Assembly (NCBI GenBank): GCA_019753155.1
Contig: JAIELG010000034.1
Location: forward strand, 1 to 53,914
Length of the DNA stretch: 53,914 nt
Direction: 5' to 3'
From: Burkholderiales bacterium
Lineage (GTDB): Bacteria; Pseudomonadota; Gammaproteobacteria; Burkholderiales; JABEVD01
A program made the translations under genes and the position numbers. Below, piece by piece: positions 8,634-18,069 of the stretch. Below the pieces are notes generated by a model. That model was not told the DNA's origin. It saw nothing but the letters and a program-made list of their open reading frames with translations, and searched no databases. Position 1 is the first letter of the stretch. Every line of letters begins with the position of its first letter.

Positions 8634-9029
8634 CTAGCGGTATTCGCGCCACTCCTGTGGAGTTTCGTCGTGGTCGCCGTGAGGGTGATGCTCGTAGACT
8701 TTCACGAAGATTTCCATGTTTTTTTGCGTCCTGTCAGGCTCGCAAAGATTCTGACACTGCACTTCCTCGACGTAATGGACGAGCGATCGCATGATTTTCT
8801 GCAACAGGGAATTGTCGAGATGGAAACCCTGGTCGACCAGGGTTTCCTCTATGGTTTCCAGCCGATGATGAGGCAACTGGTAGGAGACAAGCAGGATATT
8901 GAACTGTGCGATCTCGACCCTGATTCCGTCCATTTCGGCAAGAGTGTCCAGCGCCCTCGCCGCTTGTCCCTGCGGCAGGGGACTGAAATGGATTTCACGT
9001 TTTTTGCAAACGTCTCCGGGTTGAATCAT
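8634..9029 (-). CDS. Conserved hypothetical protein
   Basis: A 131-residue protein I do not recognise. It is soluble, with a CQNLCEP pair near residue 95 and a histidine-rich tail (HHPHGDHDE), so it may bind metal. A strong ribosome site (AGGAGG) precedes the ATG. It lies between ctpA and moeB, close to both on the same strand, so it is probably co-transcribed. Its function is unknown. Confidence 0.65.
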   Translation of the reverse strand: MIQPGDVCKKREIHFSPLPQGQAARALDTLAEMDGIRVEIAQFNILLVSYQLPHHRLETIEETLVDQGFHLDNSLLQKIMRSLVHYVEEVQCQNLCEPDRTQKNMEIFVKVYEHHPHGDHDETPQEWREYR

Positions 9030-9077
9030 GGGCCCTCCTACCTAAACTTTACATCGGCCCGAGGCAAAAGTACAGGT

Positions 9078-10439
9078 TCATTTTTTCTGCAGGATGGCCA
9101 TTCCCTTCAGTACGTTGAGCGCCTGGCCCAGCATGTAATCGTCTTTCGAGCCGACCTCCGCAGGCGTCCTTTCGGGCTCGACCTTGATCGTGACCTTGGG
9201 CTGGGGGGCGGCGCCCTGTTTTTCGTTGGCAAGGTGATGCTCCAGGTCGGATTCGTGCAGGTTGAGCGAAGCTTCCTGGTTCGTCACGGTGGTGTCTTCC
9301 ACGGTGATGTCGGGCGTGATGCCCTTTGCCTGGATCGAGCGTCCGCTTGGCGTGTAATAGCGCGCAGTGGTCAGCTTCACGGCGGTGCCGTTTCCGAGCG
9401 GGAATATGGTCTGCACGGAACCTTTGCCGAAAGTCTGGGTTCCCATGACCAGCGCGCGCTTCTGGTCCTGCAGCGCGCCGGAGACGATTTCGGAGGCGGA
9501 GGCCGTGCCGTTGTTGACGAGAATAATCATCGGAACGTTCTTGATCTCGGCCGGAAGCGTCTTGATGTAGTCGGATTTGTCCGTGGGTTTCAGGTAATCC
9601 TCGGGGATGGTCTCGAGCTTCATTTCGGAATCAGGGGTTCTGCCCTTGGTGTAGACCACCAGCGTATTTTGCGGCAGGAACGCTGCGGAAACGGCCACTG
9701 CCCCGTAAAGCAGGCCGCCTGGATCGTTGCGCAGGTCGAGCACGAGTCCCTTGACGGGTTGCTTGAAGAGATCGTTTATCGCGGCAGCCAGGGATTCTCC
9801 TGTGTGCTCCTGGAACTGTGCGATGCGGATATAGGCGTAGCCGGGTTCGATCGTCTTGTACTTGACGCTTTTCACCTTGATGACGGCGCGCATCAGTTTG
9901 AAGGTGAGCGGCTTGTTTTCTCCCTTGCGTATGACGGTGAGCACGATGGGCGTGTCGGGCTTGCCGCGCATCCGCTTCACGGCATCGTTGAGCGTCATGC
10001 CCTTGACCAGCGTGTCGTCGAGCTTCAGGATCAGATCCCCGCTCTTGACGCCGGCTTTGTAGGCAGGCGTGTCCTCTATGGGTGAGATCACCTTGACGAG
10101 GCCGTCCTCCATGGTGACTTCGATCCCGAGGCCGCCGAATTCGCCTTCCGTGCCGATCTGAAGCTCCTTGTAGGCGTCGGCATCATAATAGGCCGAGTGC
10201 GGATCGAGCCCCGTGACCATGCCGTTGATGGCTGAGGTAATCAGCGTCTTGTCCGTTTGCGGATCGACGTAATCGCTCTTGATCCGTCCGAAAATGTCGG
10301 CGAAAGTGCGCAACTCTTCTACGGGAAGCGGGGCTGATGCGGTTTCTTTCTGGGCTACTGCAGAGAGGTTGAGGCTGAGCATGACCCCGGCGACAACGCC
10401 TATCAGGATCAGGCCAAATTTTTTCATCGAATTGCGCAT
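9078..10439 (-). CDS. ctpA: C-terminal processing peptidase (S41)
   Basis: A 453-residue periplasmic serine protease of the CtpA/Prc type. The N-terminus has a signal peptide or anchor (MKKFGLILIGVVAGVMLSL). A PDZ domain starts at GEFGGLGIEV (about 95-175), and the catalytic serine and lysine are in NNGTASASEIVSGAL and GTQTFGKGSVQT. It trims C-termini of periplasmic proteins, often ones involved in peptidoglycan turnover, which suits its place just after envC. GGAG lies about ten bases before the start at 10439. Confidence 0.92.
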   Translation of the reverse strand: MRNSMKKFGLILIGVVAGVMLSLNLSAVAQKETASAPLPVEELRTFADIFGRIKSDYVDPQTDKTLITSAINGMVTGLDPHSAYYDADAYKELQIGTEGEFGGLGIEVTMEDGLVKVISPIEDTPAYKAGVKSGDLILKLDDTLVKGMTLNDAVKRMRGKPDTPIVLTVIRKGENKPLTFKLMRAVIKVKSVKYKTIEPGYAYIRIAQFQEHTGESLAAAINDLFKQPVKGLVLDLRNDPGGLLYGAVAVSAAFLPQNTLVVYTKGRTPDSEMKLETIPEDYLKPTDKSDYIKTLPAEIKNVPMIILVNNGTASASEIVSGALQDQKRALVMGTQTFGKGSVQTIFPLGNGTAVKLTTARYYTPSGRSIQAKGITPDITVEDTTVTNQEASLNLHESDLEHHLANEKQGAAPQPKVTIKVEPERTPAEVGSKDDYMLGQALNVLKGMAILQKK

Positions 10440-10457
10440 TCTTTATCGTCTCCAGAT

Positions 10458-11612
10458 TTACTTTACAGTGACCCATTTCATAGGGTCGAGCGGCACGCCC
10501 TGCTCGCGAAGTTCGAAGTATAAACCGGATTCGGCATTGCCGCCGCTGTTTCCGACTTCCGCTATCGTGTCTCCGCCATGAACCCTGTCTCCGACCCCTT
10601 TGAGCAGCGTCTCATTGTCCCCGTAAAGGCTCATGTAACCGTCTCCATGATCCAGGATGATCATGTTGCCAAACCCCCTGAGCCAGTCCGCGAAAACCAC
10701 TTGTCCGGCCGCTACCGCTCTTACTTTCTGCCCTGTTGCGGCACGGATGAAGAGTCCTTTCCAGAGCAATCCGCCGTCGAGCCGGGACGCGCCGAAACGG
10801 TTCGTCAATTCGCCCTGGACAGGCAGGCTCAAATGCCCTTTCAACTGCCTGAAGGGGCTGTTGTCGAGGGATGCATCCGGAAGCTTTTCATTCCTCATGA
10901 GGCTTTTGGAGGATTGCCTGATGGTTTTCCCTATTTTCTCGACCAGACGCTTGAGCCGGTTCTCATCCTGTTTGAGCCTGGATATTTCCTTGCGCTCCTT
11001 GCCGATCTGGATCGATACACGTTCAAGCACGGCTTTTTTCCGGGCTTTCTCCTGTTCCAGTTCCTGCTTCTGCGCACGCTGCCTGGCCATGATATCTTCC
11101 AGCTCGGCCTTTTTTTCCCTGGTCGAGATTGCGAGGGTGTCAAGTTCGCGCAGGTTGCCGCTCAGGTTCCTGAGCATGTCCGCGCGTGCGCGGGAAATAT
11201 AGGTCAGATATTGCAGATTCCTTGCGACCTGATTGGGATCCTGCTCATTGAGCAGAAGTTTCAGATATTCCTGTTCACCTGTCAGATAATGCCGATAAAG
11301 CAGTTTCCCCAGGAGATCCTGCTGCAATCTGATGCTGTCCCCGACTTTCGCCGTTTCGCCCATTAGTTGCGAGAGGCTTGCGTCTGCGTCGCGTTCCCGA
11401 GCGTCGAGTTCAGCCAGCTTTCGCGACGTGCTGCTGATGGCGATTTCCGATTCGCGCAGGGCATCCGCAGCTTCGTTTTTGGAGGCTTCGTTCTGTCCGA
11501 GTTTCTTTTCAAGGGCGTTTATCCTGGAATGCAGTTCCCCCAGATCCTGATGCCGCGCGGCATGCGCTTCGACGCACAGCATGAGGGCGATGATCGCGAG
11601 GAACCGGATCAC
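10458..11612 (-). CDS. envC: EnvC-like murein hydrolase activator
   Basis: A 384-residue secreted protein with a signal peptide (residues 1-18, ending AHA), a long coiled coil (about 20-245) and a C-terminal LytM/M23 domain. The zinc ligands of active M23 peptidases appear lost: the usual HxGxD reads LWKGLFI, and the later His motifs read LYGDN and LYFEL. As in E. coli EnvC this suggests a non-catalytic activator of amidases during cell division. Its start overlaps the gpmI stop by four bases. Confidence 0.88.
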   Translation of the reverse strand: MIRFLAIIALMLCVEAHAARHQDLGELHSRINALEKKLGQNEASKNEAADALRESEIAISSTSRKLAELDARERDADASLSQLMGETAKVGDSIRLQQDLLGKLLYRHYLTGEQEYLKLLLNEQDPNQVARNLQYLTYISRARADMLRNLSGNLRELDTLAISTREKKAELEDIMARQRAQKQELEQEKARKKAVLERVSIQIGKERKEISRLKQDENRLKRLVEKIGKTIRQSSKSLMRNEKLPDASLDNSPFRQLKGHLSLPVQGELTNRFGASRLDGGLLWKGLFIRAATGQKVRAVAAGQVVFADWLRGFGNMIILDHGDGYMSLYGDNETLLKGVGDRVHGGDTIAEVGNSGGNAESGLYFELREQGVPLDPMKWVTVK

Positions 11613-13171
11613 TCGAAAACGACGAGCGTCTGTCCGGTCATCTGCGGCGGCTGGGGGAGCCCAAGGATGGCCAGCATCGTCGGCGCGATGTCCTGCAACG
11701 CCCCGTTATCCCTGATGCGGGACGGGCGTTTCCCGATGTACAGGAATGGCACCAGGTTGAGGGAATGCGCCGTATGCATCTGGTGGGTCACGGGGTCTTT
11801 CATCATTTCCGCGTTGCCGTGGTCGGCGCTAATCAGCACTTCCCCGCCTGTTTTGCACATCGCATCGACCACCCGGCCGATGCAGGCGTCCATCGCCTCG
11901 ACGGCGCGAATCGTAGCCTCCAGGTTCCCGGTATGTCCGACCATGTCGCCGTTGGCGAAGTTGCAGATGATCGCCTGGTATTTTTTTTCCAGGATTGCCG
12001 TCTCGAGTTTTTCCGTCACTTCGAATACGCTCATTTCGGGTTGCGCGTCGTAGGTCGCAACCTTGGGAGAGGGCACCATGATCCTGTCCTCCCCCGGATA
12101 GGGTTCCTCCTTGCCGCCATTGAAGAAATACGTGACATGCGCATATTTTTCAGTTTCTGCGATCCTGAGCTGCCTGAGTCCGGAATTGGACAGGTATTCG
12201 CCGAAGCAGTTCTCGATGCGCGTCGGAGCAAATGCGGCGGGAATGGAAAACTCGTCCCCGTAATGCGTCAGCATGACGAAGGAAACCTTGGGGAAATGCT
12301 TGCGCTCGAATCCGGAGAAATCGCTTGAAGTCAGGCAGCTCGTGATTTCCCTTGCCCTGTCGGCCCGGTAATTCATGAAGACGACGACATCTCCATCCTC
12401 CATCCTGACCGGGTTTTCACCTTCGGGATGGATGGCCGTTGCATGCACGAATTCGTCGGTCTCTCCCCTGGCATAGGCGGCTTCCAGCGCTTCGGCGGCG
12501 CTTTTGGCATGATGTTCCGCTATGCCCTGTGTCATGAGGTCGTAAGCGGCGTGGACGCGCTCCCAGCGCTTGTCCCTGTCCATCGCATAATAGCGCCCTA
12601 TGATGGAGGCGATTTTGCCCGATCCCGAAGCGGTGCATTTTTCCTCCAGGGCGGCAAGGGATGCCGCTGCGCTTTGCGGCGGGGTATCCCTGCCGTCGAG
12701 GAAAGCGTGCAGGTGGATTTTTGCCATCCCCGCGCGTGCAGCCATTTCCAGCATGGCGTGAATATGGGATTCGTGGCTGTGCACGCCGCCTGGCGAGAGC
12801 AGCCCCAGTATGTGCAGCGCGCTTCCCTTTTCGAGTGCGGTGTTTATTGCTTCGGTCAGGACCGGATTGGCGAAAAATTCGCCGTTCCGGATCGACAGGT
12901 CGATTCGGGTCAGTTCCTGGTAGACGATGCGGCCCGCCCCGATATTCAGATGCCCGACTTCGGAGTTGCCCATCTGGGCATCCGGTAGGCCGACTGCGGA
13001 CTCGGAGGCATGCAAAAGCGTGTGCGGATGGTTTTCCCAGAGCCTGTCCCAGTTCGGCTTTGCGGCAAGCGCAACGGCATTGTCTTCCCTTTCCTTGCGG
13101 CAACCGATCCCATCCAGTATCAGAAGCAAAACAGGCGTCACATTCCCGCTTTGCTGAGGTTCCATAGGCAT
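11609..13171 (-). CDS. gpmI: 2,3-bisphosphoglycerate-independent phosphoglycerate mutase
   Basis: A 520-residue metalloenzyme interconverting 3- and 2-phosphoglycerate in glycolysis and gluconeogenesis. The metal ligand segment LLILDGIG near residue 17 and the catalytic serine in MGNSEVGH (Ser70) are clear, as is the C-terminal ISADHGNAE block. Length is normal for the family. First gene of the minus-strand block leading to envC and ctpA. It diverges from the ArsR-type gene at 13250. Confidence 0.95.
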   Translation of the reverse strand: MPMEPQQSGNVTPVLLLILDGIGCRKEREDNAVALAAKPNWDRLWENHPHTLLHASESAVGLPDAQMGNSEVGHLNIGAGRIVYQELTRIDLSIRNGEFFANPVLTEAINTALEKGSALHILGLLSPGGVHSHESHIHAMLEMAARAGMAKIHLHAFLDGRDTPPQSAAASLAALEEKCTASGSGKIASIIGRYYAMDRDKRWERVHAAYDLMTQGIAEHHAKSAAEALEAAYARGETDEFVHATAIHPEGENPVRMEDGDVVVFMNYRADRAREITSCLTSSDFSGFERKHFPKVSFVMLTHYGDEFSIPAAFAPTRIENCFGEYLSNSGLRQLRIAETEKYAHVTYFFNGGKEEPYPGEDRIMVPSPKVATYDAQPEMSVFEVTEKLETAILEKKYQAIICNFANGDMVGHTGNLEATIRAVEAMDACIGRVVDAMCKTGGEVLISADHGNAEMMKDPVTHQMHTAHSLNLVPFLYIGKRPSRIRDNGALQDIAPTMLAILGLPQPPQMTGQTLVVFE

Positions 13172-13249
13172 ATCGTCATTTCTCTGGACGGTTGAAAGGC
13201 TTTATTTTATGCTATTTTGTTTATCATCAACACTAGCTTGGGCATGTTC

Positions 13250-13576
13250 ATGAAAAGTCAGATTGATTTTCTTCACGAAATGGTGGGGCAGGACGAAGTG
13301 ATCGAGCAGGCCGCGCGCTCCATGAAAGCCATATCCCATCCGCTGCGCCTCAAGATTCTGTGCATCCTCGGGGAAAACGAGGTCAGCGTGCAGGATATCG
13401 TGGAGAGCGTGGGAACGTCCCAAAGCAATATCTCGCAGCACTTGGCAATTCTGCGGGACAAGGGTGTGCTCAAGACGCGTAAGGATGCCAATAAGGTCTA
13501 TTATCGTATTGGGGACGCCCGCGTGCTTCAATTGATCAAGATGATGCGCGATGTTTTCTGCAATTTGACGGTATAG
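13250..13576 (+). CDS. ArsR-family repressor, BigR/SqrR-like (putative persulfide sensor)
   Basis: A 108-residue winged-helix repressor. The HTH is at about 47-70 (VQDIVESVGTSQSNISQHLA). From the ATG at 13250 the only two cysteines are Cys38 and Cys104, 66 residues apart. The sulfane-sulfur sensors SqrR (41/107) and BigR (42/108) have the same spacing and helix placement, so I infer a dithiol persulfide switch and not metal binding; the metal motifs ELCVCDL and DxHxxxxxxxxxxHxxE are absent. A TTG at 13217 and an ATG at 13244 are alternative starts. A perfect dyad inside the promoter of the next gene is the likely operator. Confidence 0.75.
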   Translation: MKSQIDFLHEMVGQDEVIEQAARSMKAISHPLRLKILCILGENEVSVQDIVESVGTSQSNISQHLAILRDKGVLKTRKDANKVYYRIGDARVLQLIKMMRDVFCNLTV

Positions 13577-13597
13577 AAGGATGCGCTGGGTCCCCTG

Positions 13598-13636
13598 TTG
13601 TAAATCAATGAACATTAGAATATACTAATGTTCATT
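13598..13636 (+). promoter_or_regulatory. Promoter with embedded 12+12 dyad operator for the efflux operon
   Basis: A -35 element TTGTAA (13598-13603) and a -10 element TATACT (13621-13626) are 17 bases apart. A perfect inverted repeat with 12-base arms (AATGAACATTAG, 13607-13618, and its complement 13625-13636) and a 6-base spacer fills the promoter spacer and covers the -10. A protein bound here would block RNA polymerase. The adjacent ArsR-type repressor is the obvious candidate. A degraded copy of the arms appears at about 13225-13251 near that repressor's own start. Confidence 0.7.
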
Positions 13637-13652
13637 CGATGGGGGCGCCTGC

Positions 13653-14675
13653 GTGTTCAGATCATTTCTTGTCATAGCTTTATTTTTTCTTGCCGCAGTT
13701 TCGCATGCGGCGGATGTCATCGAGACTGCCCGTGTCGGGTACTACGATGCGCCGCTGGTCTATTCTGCCGAGGGGGTGGTGGAGGCCGCCAGGCAATCCA
13801 CCGTTTCCTCCCAGATATCCGGCAGGGTCGCCGCAATCAATTTCGATGTCGGGGATGCCGTCAAAAAAGGTCAGGTTCTGGTCGGCATCGATGCGCCTGA
13901 AGTCGGCCATGCCCTGAACGAGAGTCGCGCGCTCCTTGCCCAGGCGCAGGCCGCTTTCGAAAATGCCAGATCCACCTATGCGCGTACAGGCCATCTTTTC
14001 GAGCGCAAATTCGTGAGTCAGGCGGCGCTCGACAAGGCGCGCGCCGAGTATGAGGCGGCGAAATCCCAGGTCGATGCGCGCCGGGCCAATGTCGGCATTG
14101 CAGCCAGCACCGGGAGCCACGCCACGGTGGTCGCACCCTACAGCGGAATCGTCGCCGCGCGCCATGTCGAAATCGGGGAAATGGTTTATCCCGGGAAACC
14201 GCTCATGACGGGTTTCGACCCGAAGGCGCTCAGGGTGACGGTGAACATTCCGCAGCGCAGGCTGGAAGCCATCCGCGCCAATGACGGCGCACTGATTCTT
14301 TTCGGTCAGGGAAATTTTGTCAGGGCGGCCCGCATCACGATATTGCCTGTGGCCAATGTCCTGACCCATACCACGCAGGTCAGGCTGGATTTCCCGTTGG
14401 AGGCGAAAGGCGTTTATCCCGGAATGTTCGCAAGAGCCGAATTCGATATCGGTCGCGCGAAAAAACTCATGATCCCATCGTCCTGCGTATTGAGGCGCAG
14501 CGAAGTCACTGCGGTCTATGTCATCGCCGGCAATGGCAGGTACGAATTGCGCCAGGTCAGGCTTGGGGAAGCCGGGGAGGGCGGAAAAACAGAGGTTCTG
14601 GCGGGGCTTTCCGACGGTGAGACAATAGCGTTAAACCCCGTCAAGGCCGGCATCCAACTCAGAAGTCCGGATTGA
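13653..14675 (+). CDS. RND efflux periplasmic adaptor (HlyD/AcrA family)
   Basis: A 340-residue membrane fusion protein with an N-terminal signal sequence (MFRSFLVIALFFLAAVSHA). It has a lipoyl-like half-motif (VSSQISGRVAAINFDVGDAV), a helical hairpin, the second lipoyl half (ATVVAPYSGIVAARHVEIGE) and beta-barrel segments. It links the inner-membrane pump encoded one base downstream to an outer-membrane channel. The start is GTG at 13653. No outer-membrane factor gene is adjacent, so it may borrow TolC or the one at 51957. Confidence 0.85.
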   Translation: MFRSFLVIALFFLAAVSHAADVIETARVGYYDAPLVYSAEGVVEAARQSTVSSQISGRVAAINFDVGDAVKKGQVLVGIDAPEVGHALNESRALLAQAQAAFENARSTYARTGHLFERKFVSQAALDKARAEYEAAKSQVDARRANVGIAASTGSHATVVAPYSGIVAARHVEIGEMVYPGKPLMTGFDPKALRVTVNIPQRRLEAIRANDGALILFGQGNFVRAARITILPVANVLTHTTQVRLDFPLEAKGVYPGMFARAEFDIGRAKKLMIPSSCVLRRSEVTAVYVIAGNGRYELRQVRLGEAGEGGKTEVLAGLSDGETIALNPVKAGIQLRSPD

Positions 14676-14676
14676 C

Positions 14677-17600
14677 ATGGGTATTTCCGGACGCATCAGC
14701 AAGTTTTTCCTGCATTCCCAGTTGACTCCGCTGATCGCGCTGATCGCGGTGCTGATCGGGCTTCTTGCGGTGATCGTGACGCCCAGGGAGGAAGAGCCGC
14801 AGATCAACGTCACGATGGCGAATGTCTTCATCGCCTTTCCGGGGGCTTCCGCGCGCGATGTGGAGCATCTTGTCTCGACTCCGGCAGAACAGGTGCTTTC
14901 CCAGATCGCGGGGATCGATCATGTCTATTCGGTATCCCGCCCCGGCATGGCCATTCTCACCGTGCAGTTCAAGGTGGGCGAGGATCGCATCCAGTCCCTC
15001 GTCAAGCTTTACGATACGATCAATTCCCATGCCGACTGGGTTTCCCCCTATCTCGGCGTGCAAAAACCGATCATCAAGCCTGTGGGCATAGACGATGTAC
15101 CTATCCTGACATTGACGCTCTGGACGAAGAACAGGGAGGAGGGGGCATTCGAACTCGAGCAGGCGGCGCATTCGGCCGAAGTGGAACTCAAGCGGGTTGC
15201 CGGGGTGCGCGAAGTCAGGACCATAGGCGGTCCCCAGCACAGGATCAGGGTGCTGATGGATGCCGACAGGATGAATGCCTATCATCTGTCCGCGGAGGAT
15301 TTGCGCGACGCCTTGCAGTTTTCCAATGCATCCCAGCCGTCCGGCAAGCTGGTCGGAGACAACAGGGAAGTGCTGGTGCAGACGGGAACTTTCCTGAGTT
15401 CGGGCGACGATGTCAGGCGCCTCGTGGTTGGGGTGCAGGACGGCAAGCCCGTATTCATGAGCGATGTGGCCGATGTCGTGGATGGGCCGGACCAGCCGGA
15501 GCATTATGTGTGGATGGGGAAAAACCGCGGCGAGCATCCCGCCGTGACGCTTTCCATCTCGAAAAAGCCCGGGGAAAATGCCGTCAAGGTGGCGAGCGAA
15601 TTGATCGGGCGCATCGAACAGTTGAAAGGGAGCGTGATTGCCTCGAATGTCGAAGTCACGGTGACGCGGAATTACGGGGTGACAGCCGACGACAAGGCAT
15701 TCAAGCTGATAGAAAAACTCATTTTCGCGACCTGTTCGGTGGTGGCGCTGGTCTGGATTGCCCTGGGCCGCAGGGAAGCCGCGATTGTCGGCGTGGCCGT
15801 CATGCTCACGCTTTTCGCCACGCTTTTCGCTTCCCTTGCATGGGGCTTCACGTTGAACCGTGTTTCGCTTTTCGCGCTCATTTTCTCGATAGGCATTCTG
15901 GTCGACGATGCGATCGTCGTGGTGGAAAACATCCATAGAAGGCGTGCGAACAGCGATGCGTCATTGTCCGAGATCATTCCGGCGGCGGTCGACGAAGTGG
16001 GCGGGCCGACCATACTTGCCACCCTGACCGTGATTGCGGCGCTTTTGCCCATGGCTTTCGTGACGGGACTCATGGGGCCCTACATGAGTCCGATACCCAT
16101 CAATGCAAGCATAGGCATGCTGATTTCGCTCGGCGTCGCGTTCATCGTGACGCCATGGCTCGCCTTCAGGCTTGCCGGAAAGCATGCCGTTCATCACGAA
16201 TCAGGGGCGGGGAAGCTGAATGCCTTCTTTGCTTCCGGGCTGACCCCGTTTCTGAAAAGACAGGCGGGCGCTCGGAACAGGAAACGCCTCCTGATCGGTA
16301 TCGTCCTGCTCATTCTTCTGGCGGTATCCCTGGCCGGGGTGAAGCTGGTCGTGCTCAAGATGCTGCCTTTTGACAACAAGTCGGAATTCCAGGTGGTGGT
16401 CGATATGCCGGTAGGCACCCCTTTGGAGGATACGGCCAGGGTTCTGCACGAGATCGGGGCTTATGTCGGGGCGATCCCGGAGGTCACGGACTACGAGGCT
16501 TATGCGGGAACTGCCGCGCCCATCAATTTCAACGGTCTCGTGCGCCAGTATTATCTCAGGGACGGGTCCGAATACGGGGACATCCAGGTCAACCTGCTCG
16601 ACAAGCACAAGCGCAGCAGGAAGAGCCACGAGATCGCCCAGTCGGTGATAGCTCCCATTGCGAAAATCGCGGAAAAATACGGCGCCAAGGTCAAGATCGT
16701 CGAAGTGCCGCCCGGTCCGCCGGTCATGTCGCCCCTGGTTGCGGAAGTATACGGCCCGGATTACGAGGGCCAGATCGAAGTGGCGAAGAAGGTGAGGGGG
16801 GCATTCGCAAAAACGCCTGATATTGTCGGAGTGGACGACAGCGTCGACGACAGTGCCGGGAAATACACGCTGAAAGTGCTGCAGAACAAGGCGGCATTGA
16901 AGGGGGTCGCCCAGAAGGACATCGTCGAGGTGATGGGGATCGGGCTTTCCGGTGAGAATGTCACGCCCGTGCATAGCCTGAATGCGAAATACGAGATTCC
17001 CGTCACGGTGGCGCTCCCCTCCGAGAGAAAAGGCAACCTGGATGATTTGCTCAAATTGCAGGTGCGCGCGAGAGGCGGGGAACTCGTTCCGCTTTCCGAG
17101 CTGGTCGAAGTCGTGCAGGTTCCGCGCGAAAAGACGATCTACCACAAGGATCTGCTGCCGGTGATCTATGTCGTGGGCGACATGACGGGGAAAATAGACA
17201 GCCCGCTTTATGGCATGTTCGATATCCGTTCCAGAATCAATGGGATGCGGCTCTCAGAAGGCGGCACCCTCAAGGAGTATTTCATCAGCCAACCCAAGGA
17301 TCCTTACAGCGGTTATGCCGTGAAATGGGATGGGGAGTGGCAGGTCACTTACGAGACATTCAGGGATATGGGCATCGCCTATGGCGTCGGCCTCGTGCTC
17401 ATCTATCTCCTCGTGGTGGCGCAGTTCAAATCCTATGTCGTTCCGCTCGTCATCATGGCGCCGATCCCGCTCACCATCATAGGCGTGATGCCGGGGCACG
17501 CATTGCTGGGCGCCCAGTTCACCGCAACTTCGATGATAGGGATGATCGCGCTCGCAGGAATCATCGTCAGGAATTCGATATTGCTGGTCGATTTCATCAA

Positions 17601-17853
17601 CCTCCAGGTTGCCGAGGCAGTGGACTTCCAGGAAGCCGTGATCGCAGCCGCCGCGACTCGCGCCAAGCCCATCCTGCTGACGGGGCTTGCTGCCATGATA
17701 GGCGCATGCTTTATCCTGGATGATCCCATTTTCAACGGACTCGCGATTTCACTGATTTTCGGGATACTGGTTTCGACGGTCCTGACCCTGATCGTGATCC
17801 CAGTGCTGTATTACGCACTGACCTACAAAAAAATCGATAAATTAAAGGAGTAA
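14677..17853 (+). CDS. RND efflux transporter permease (AcrB/MexF-like)
   Basis: A 1058-residue inner-membrane proton-driven pump with the RND layout: TM1, large periplasmic loop, TM2-6, second loop, TM8-12. The proton-relay aspartate pair is present as VDDAIVVVEN (Asp410-Asp411). Operon with the adaptor gene upstream and the DUF2892 gene downstream. The substrate is not evident. The persulfide-sensor-like repressor and the DUF2892 gene suggest a link with sulfur stress, but this is inference. Confidence 0.88.
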   Translation: MGISGRISKFFLHSQLTPLIALIAVLIGLLAVIVTPREEEPQINVTMANVFIAFPGASARDVEHLVSTPAEQVLSQIAGIDHVYSVSRPGMAILTVQFKVGEDRIQSLVKLYDTINSHADWVSPYLGVQKPIIKPVGIDDVPILTLTLWTKNREEGAFELEQAAHSAEVELKRVAGVREVRTIGGPQHRIRVLMDADRMNAYHLSAEDLRDALQFSNASQPSGKLVGDNREVLVQTGTFLSSGDDVRRLVVGVQDGKPVFMSDVADVVDGPDQPEHYVWMGKNRGEHPAVTLSISKKPGENAVKVASELIGRIEQLKGSVIASNVEVTVTRNYGVTADDKAFKLIEKLIFATCSVVALVWIALGRREAAIVGVAVMLTLFATLFASLAWGFTLNRVSLFALIFSIGILVDDAIVVVENIHRRRANSDASLSEIIPAAVDEVGGPTILATLTVIAALLPMAFVTGLMGPYMSPIPINASIGMLISLGVAFIVTPWLAFRLAGKHAVHHESGAGKLNAFFASGLTPFLKRQAGARNRKRLLIGIVLLILLAVSLAGVKLVVLKMLPFDNKSEFQVVVDMPVGTPLEDTARVLHEIGAYVGAIPEVTDYEAYAGTAAPINFNGLVRQYYLRDGSEYGDIQVNLLDKHKRSRKSHEIAQSVIAPIAKIAEKYGAKVKIVEVPPGPPVMSPLVAEVYGPDYEGQIEVAKKVRGAFAKTPDIVGVDDSVDDSAGKYTLKVLQNKAALKGVAQKDIVEVMGIGLSGENVTPVHSLNAKYEIPVTVALPSERKGNLDDLLKLQVRARGGELVPLSELVEVVQVPREKTIYHKDLLPVIYVVGDMTGKIDSPLYGMFDIRSRINGMRLSEGGTLKEYFISQPKDPYSGYAVKWDGEWQVTYETFRDMGIAYGVGLVLIYLLVVAQFKSYVVPLVIMAPIPLTIIGVMPGHALLGAQFTATSMIGMIALAGIIVRNSILLVDFINLQVAEAVDFQEAVIAAAATRAKPILLTGLAAMIGACFILDDPIFNGLAISLIFGILVSTVLTLIVIPVLYYALTYKKIDKLKE

Positions 17854-17859
17854 TTATTG

Positions 17860-18069
17860 ATGGATAGCAATCGAATCGTTAGAATTGTGGCCGGATTCTT
17901 TATCATGGTTTCGCTCGTGCTCGGCGCAGAAGGCAGCCCGCTTTTTATGAACTCAAAATGGCTCTGGTTCACCGCATTCGTCGGATTCAACCTCTTTCAG
18001 AGCGGATTTACCCGGTTCTGTCTCCTGGAGACCATACTGAAAAAGCTCGGCGTCAAGGGTTCTTCTTGA
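17860..18069 (+). CDS. DUF2892 (YgaP-type) small membrane protein
   Basis: A 69-residue protein with two hydrophobic segments (about 7-22 and 32-50) and the DUF2892 pattern ending GFTRFCLLETILKKLGV. The ATG at 17860 follows AAAGGAG by nine bases, so it is well translated and belongs to the RND operon. In E. coli YgaP this domain is fused to a rhodanese and controlled by the ArsR-type YgaV. Here it stands alone, with an ArsR-type gene at the operon head. Function is unproven; a role in sulfur or thiosulfate handling is inferred. Confidence 0.7.
   Translation: MDSNRIVRIVAGFFIMVSLVLGAEGSPLFMNSKWLWFTAFVGFNLFQSGFTRFCLLETILKKLGVKGSS

Noticed and set aside
8544..10085. Open frame of about 500 codons antisense to ctpA and its neighbour
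   Set aside because: No recognisable domain, and it mirrors the codon pattern of ctpA. Shadow frame.
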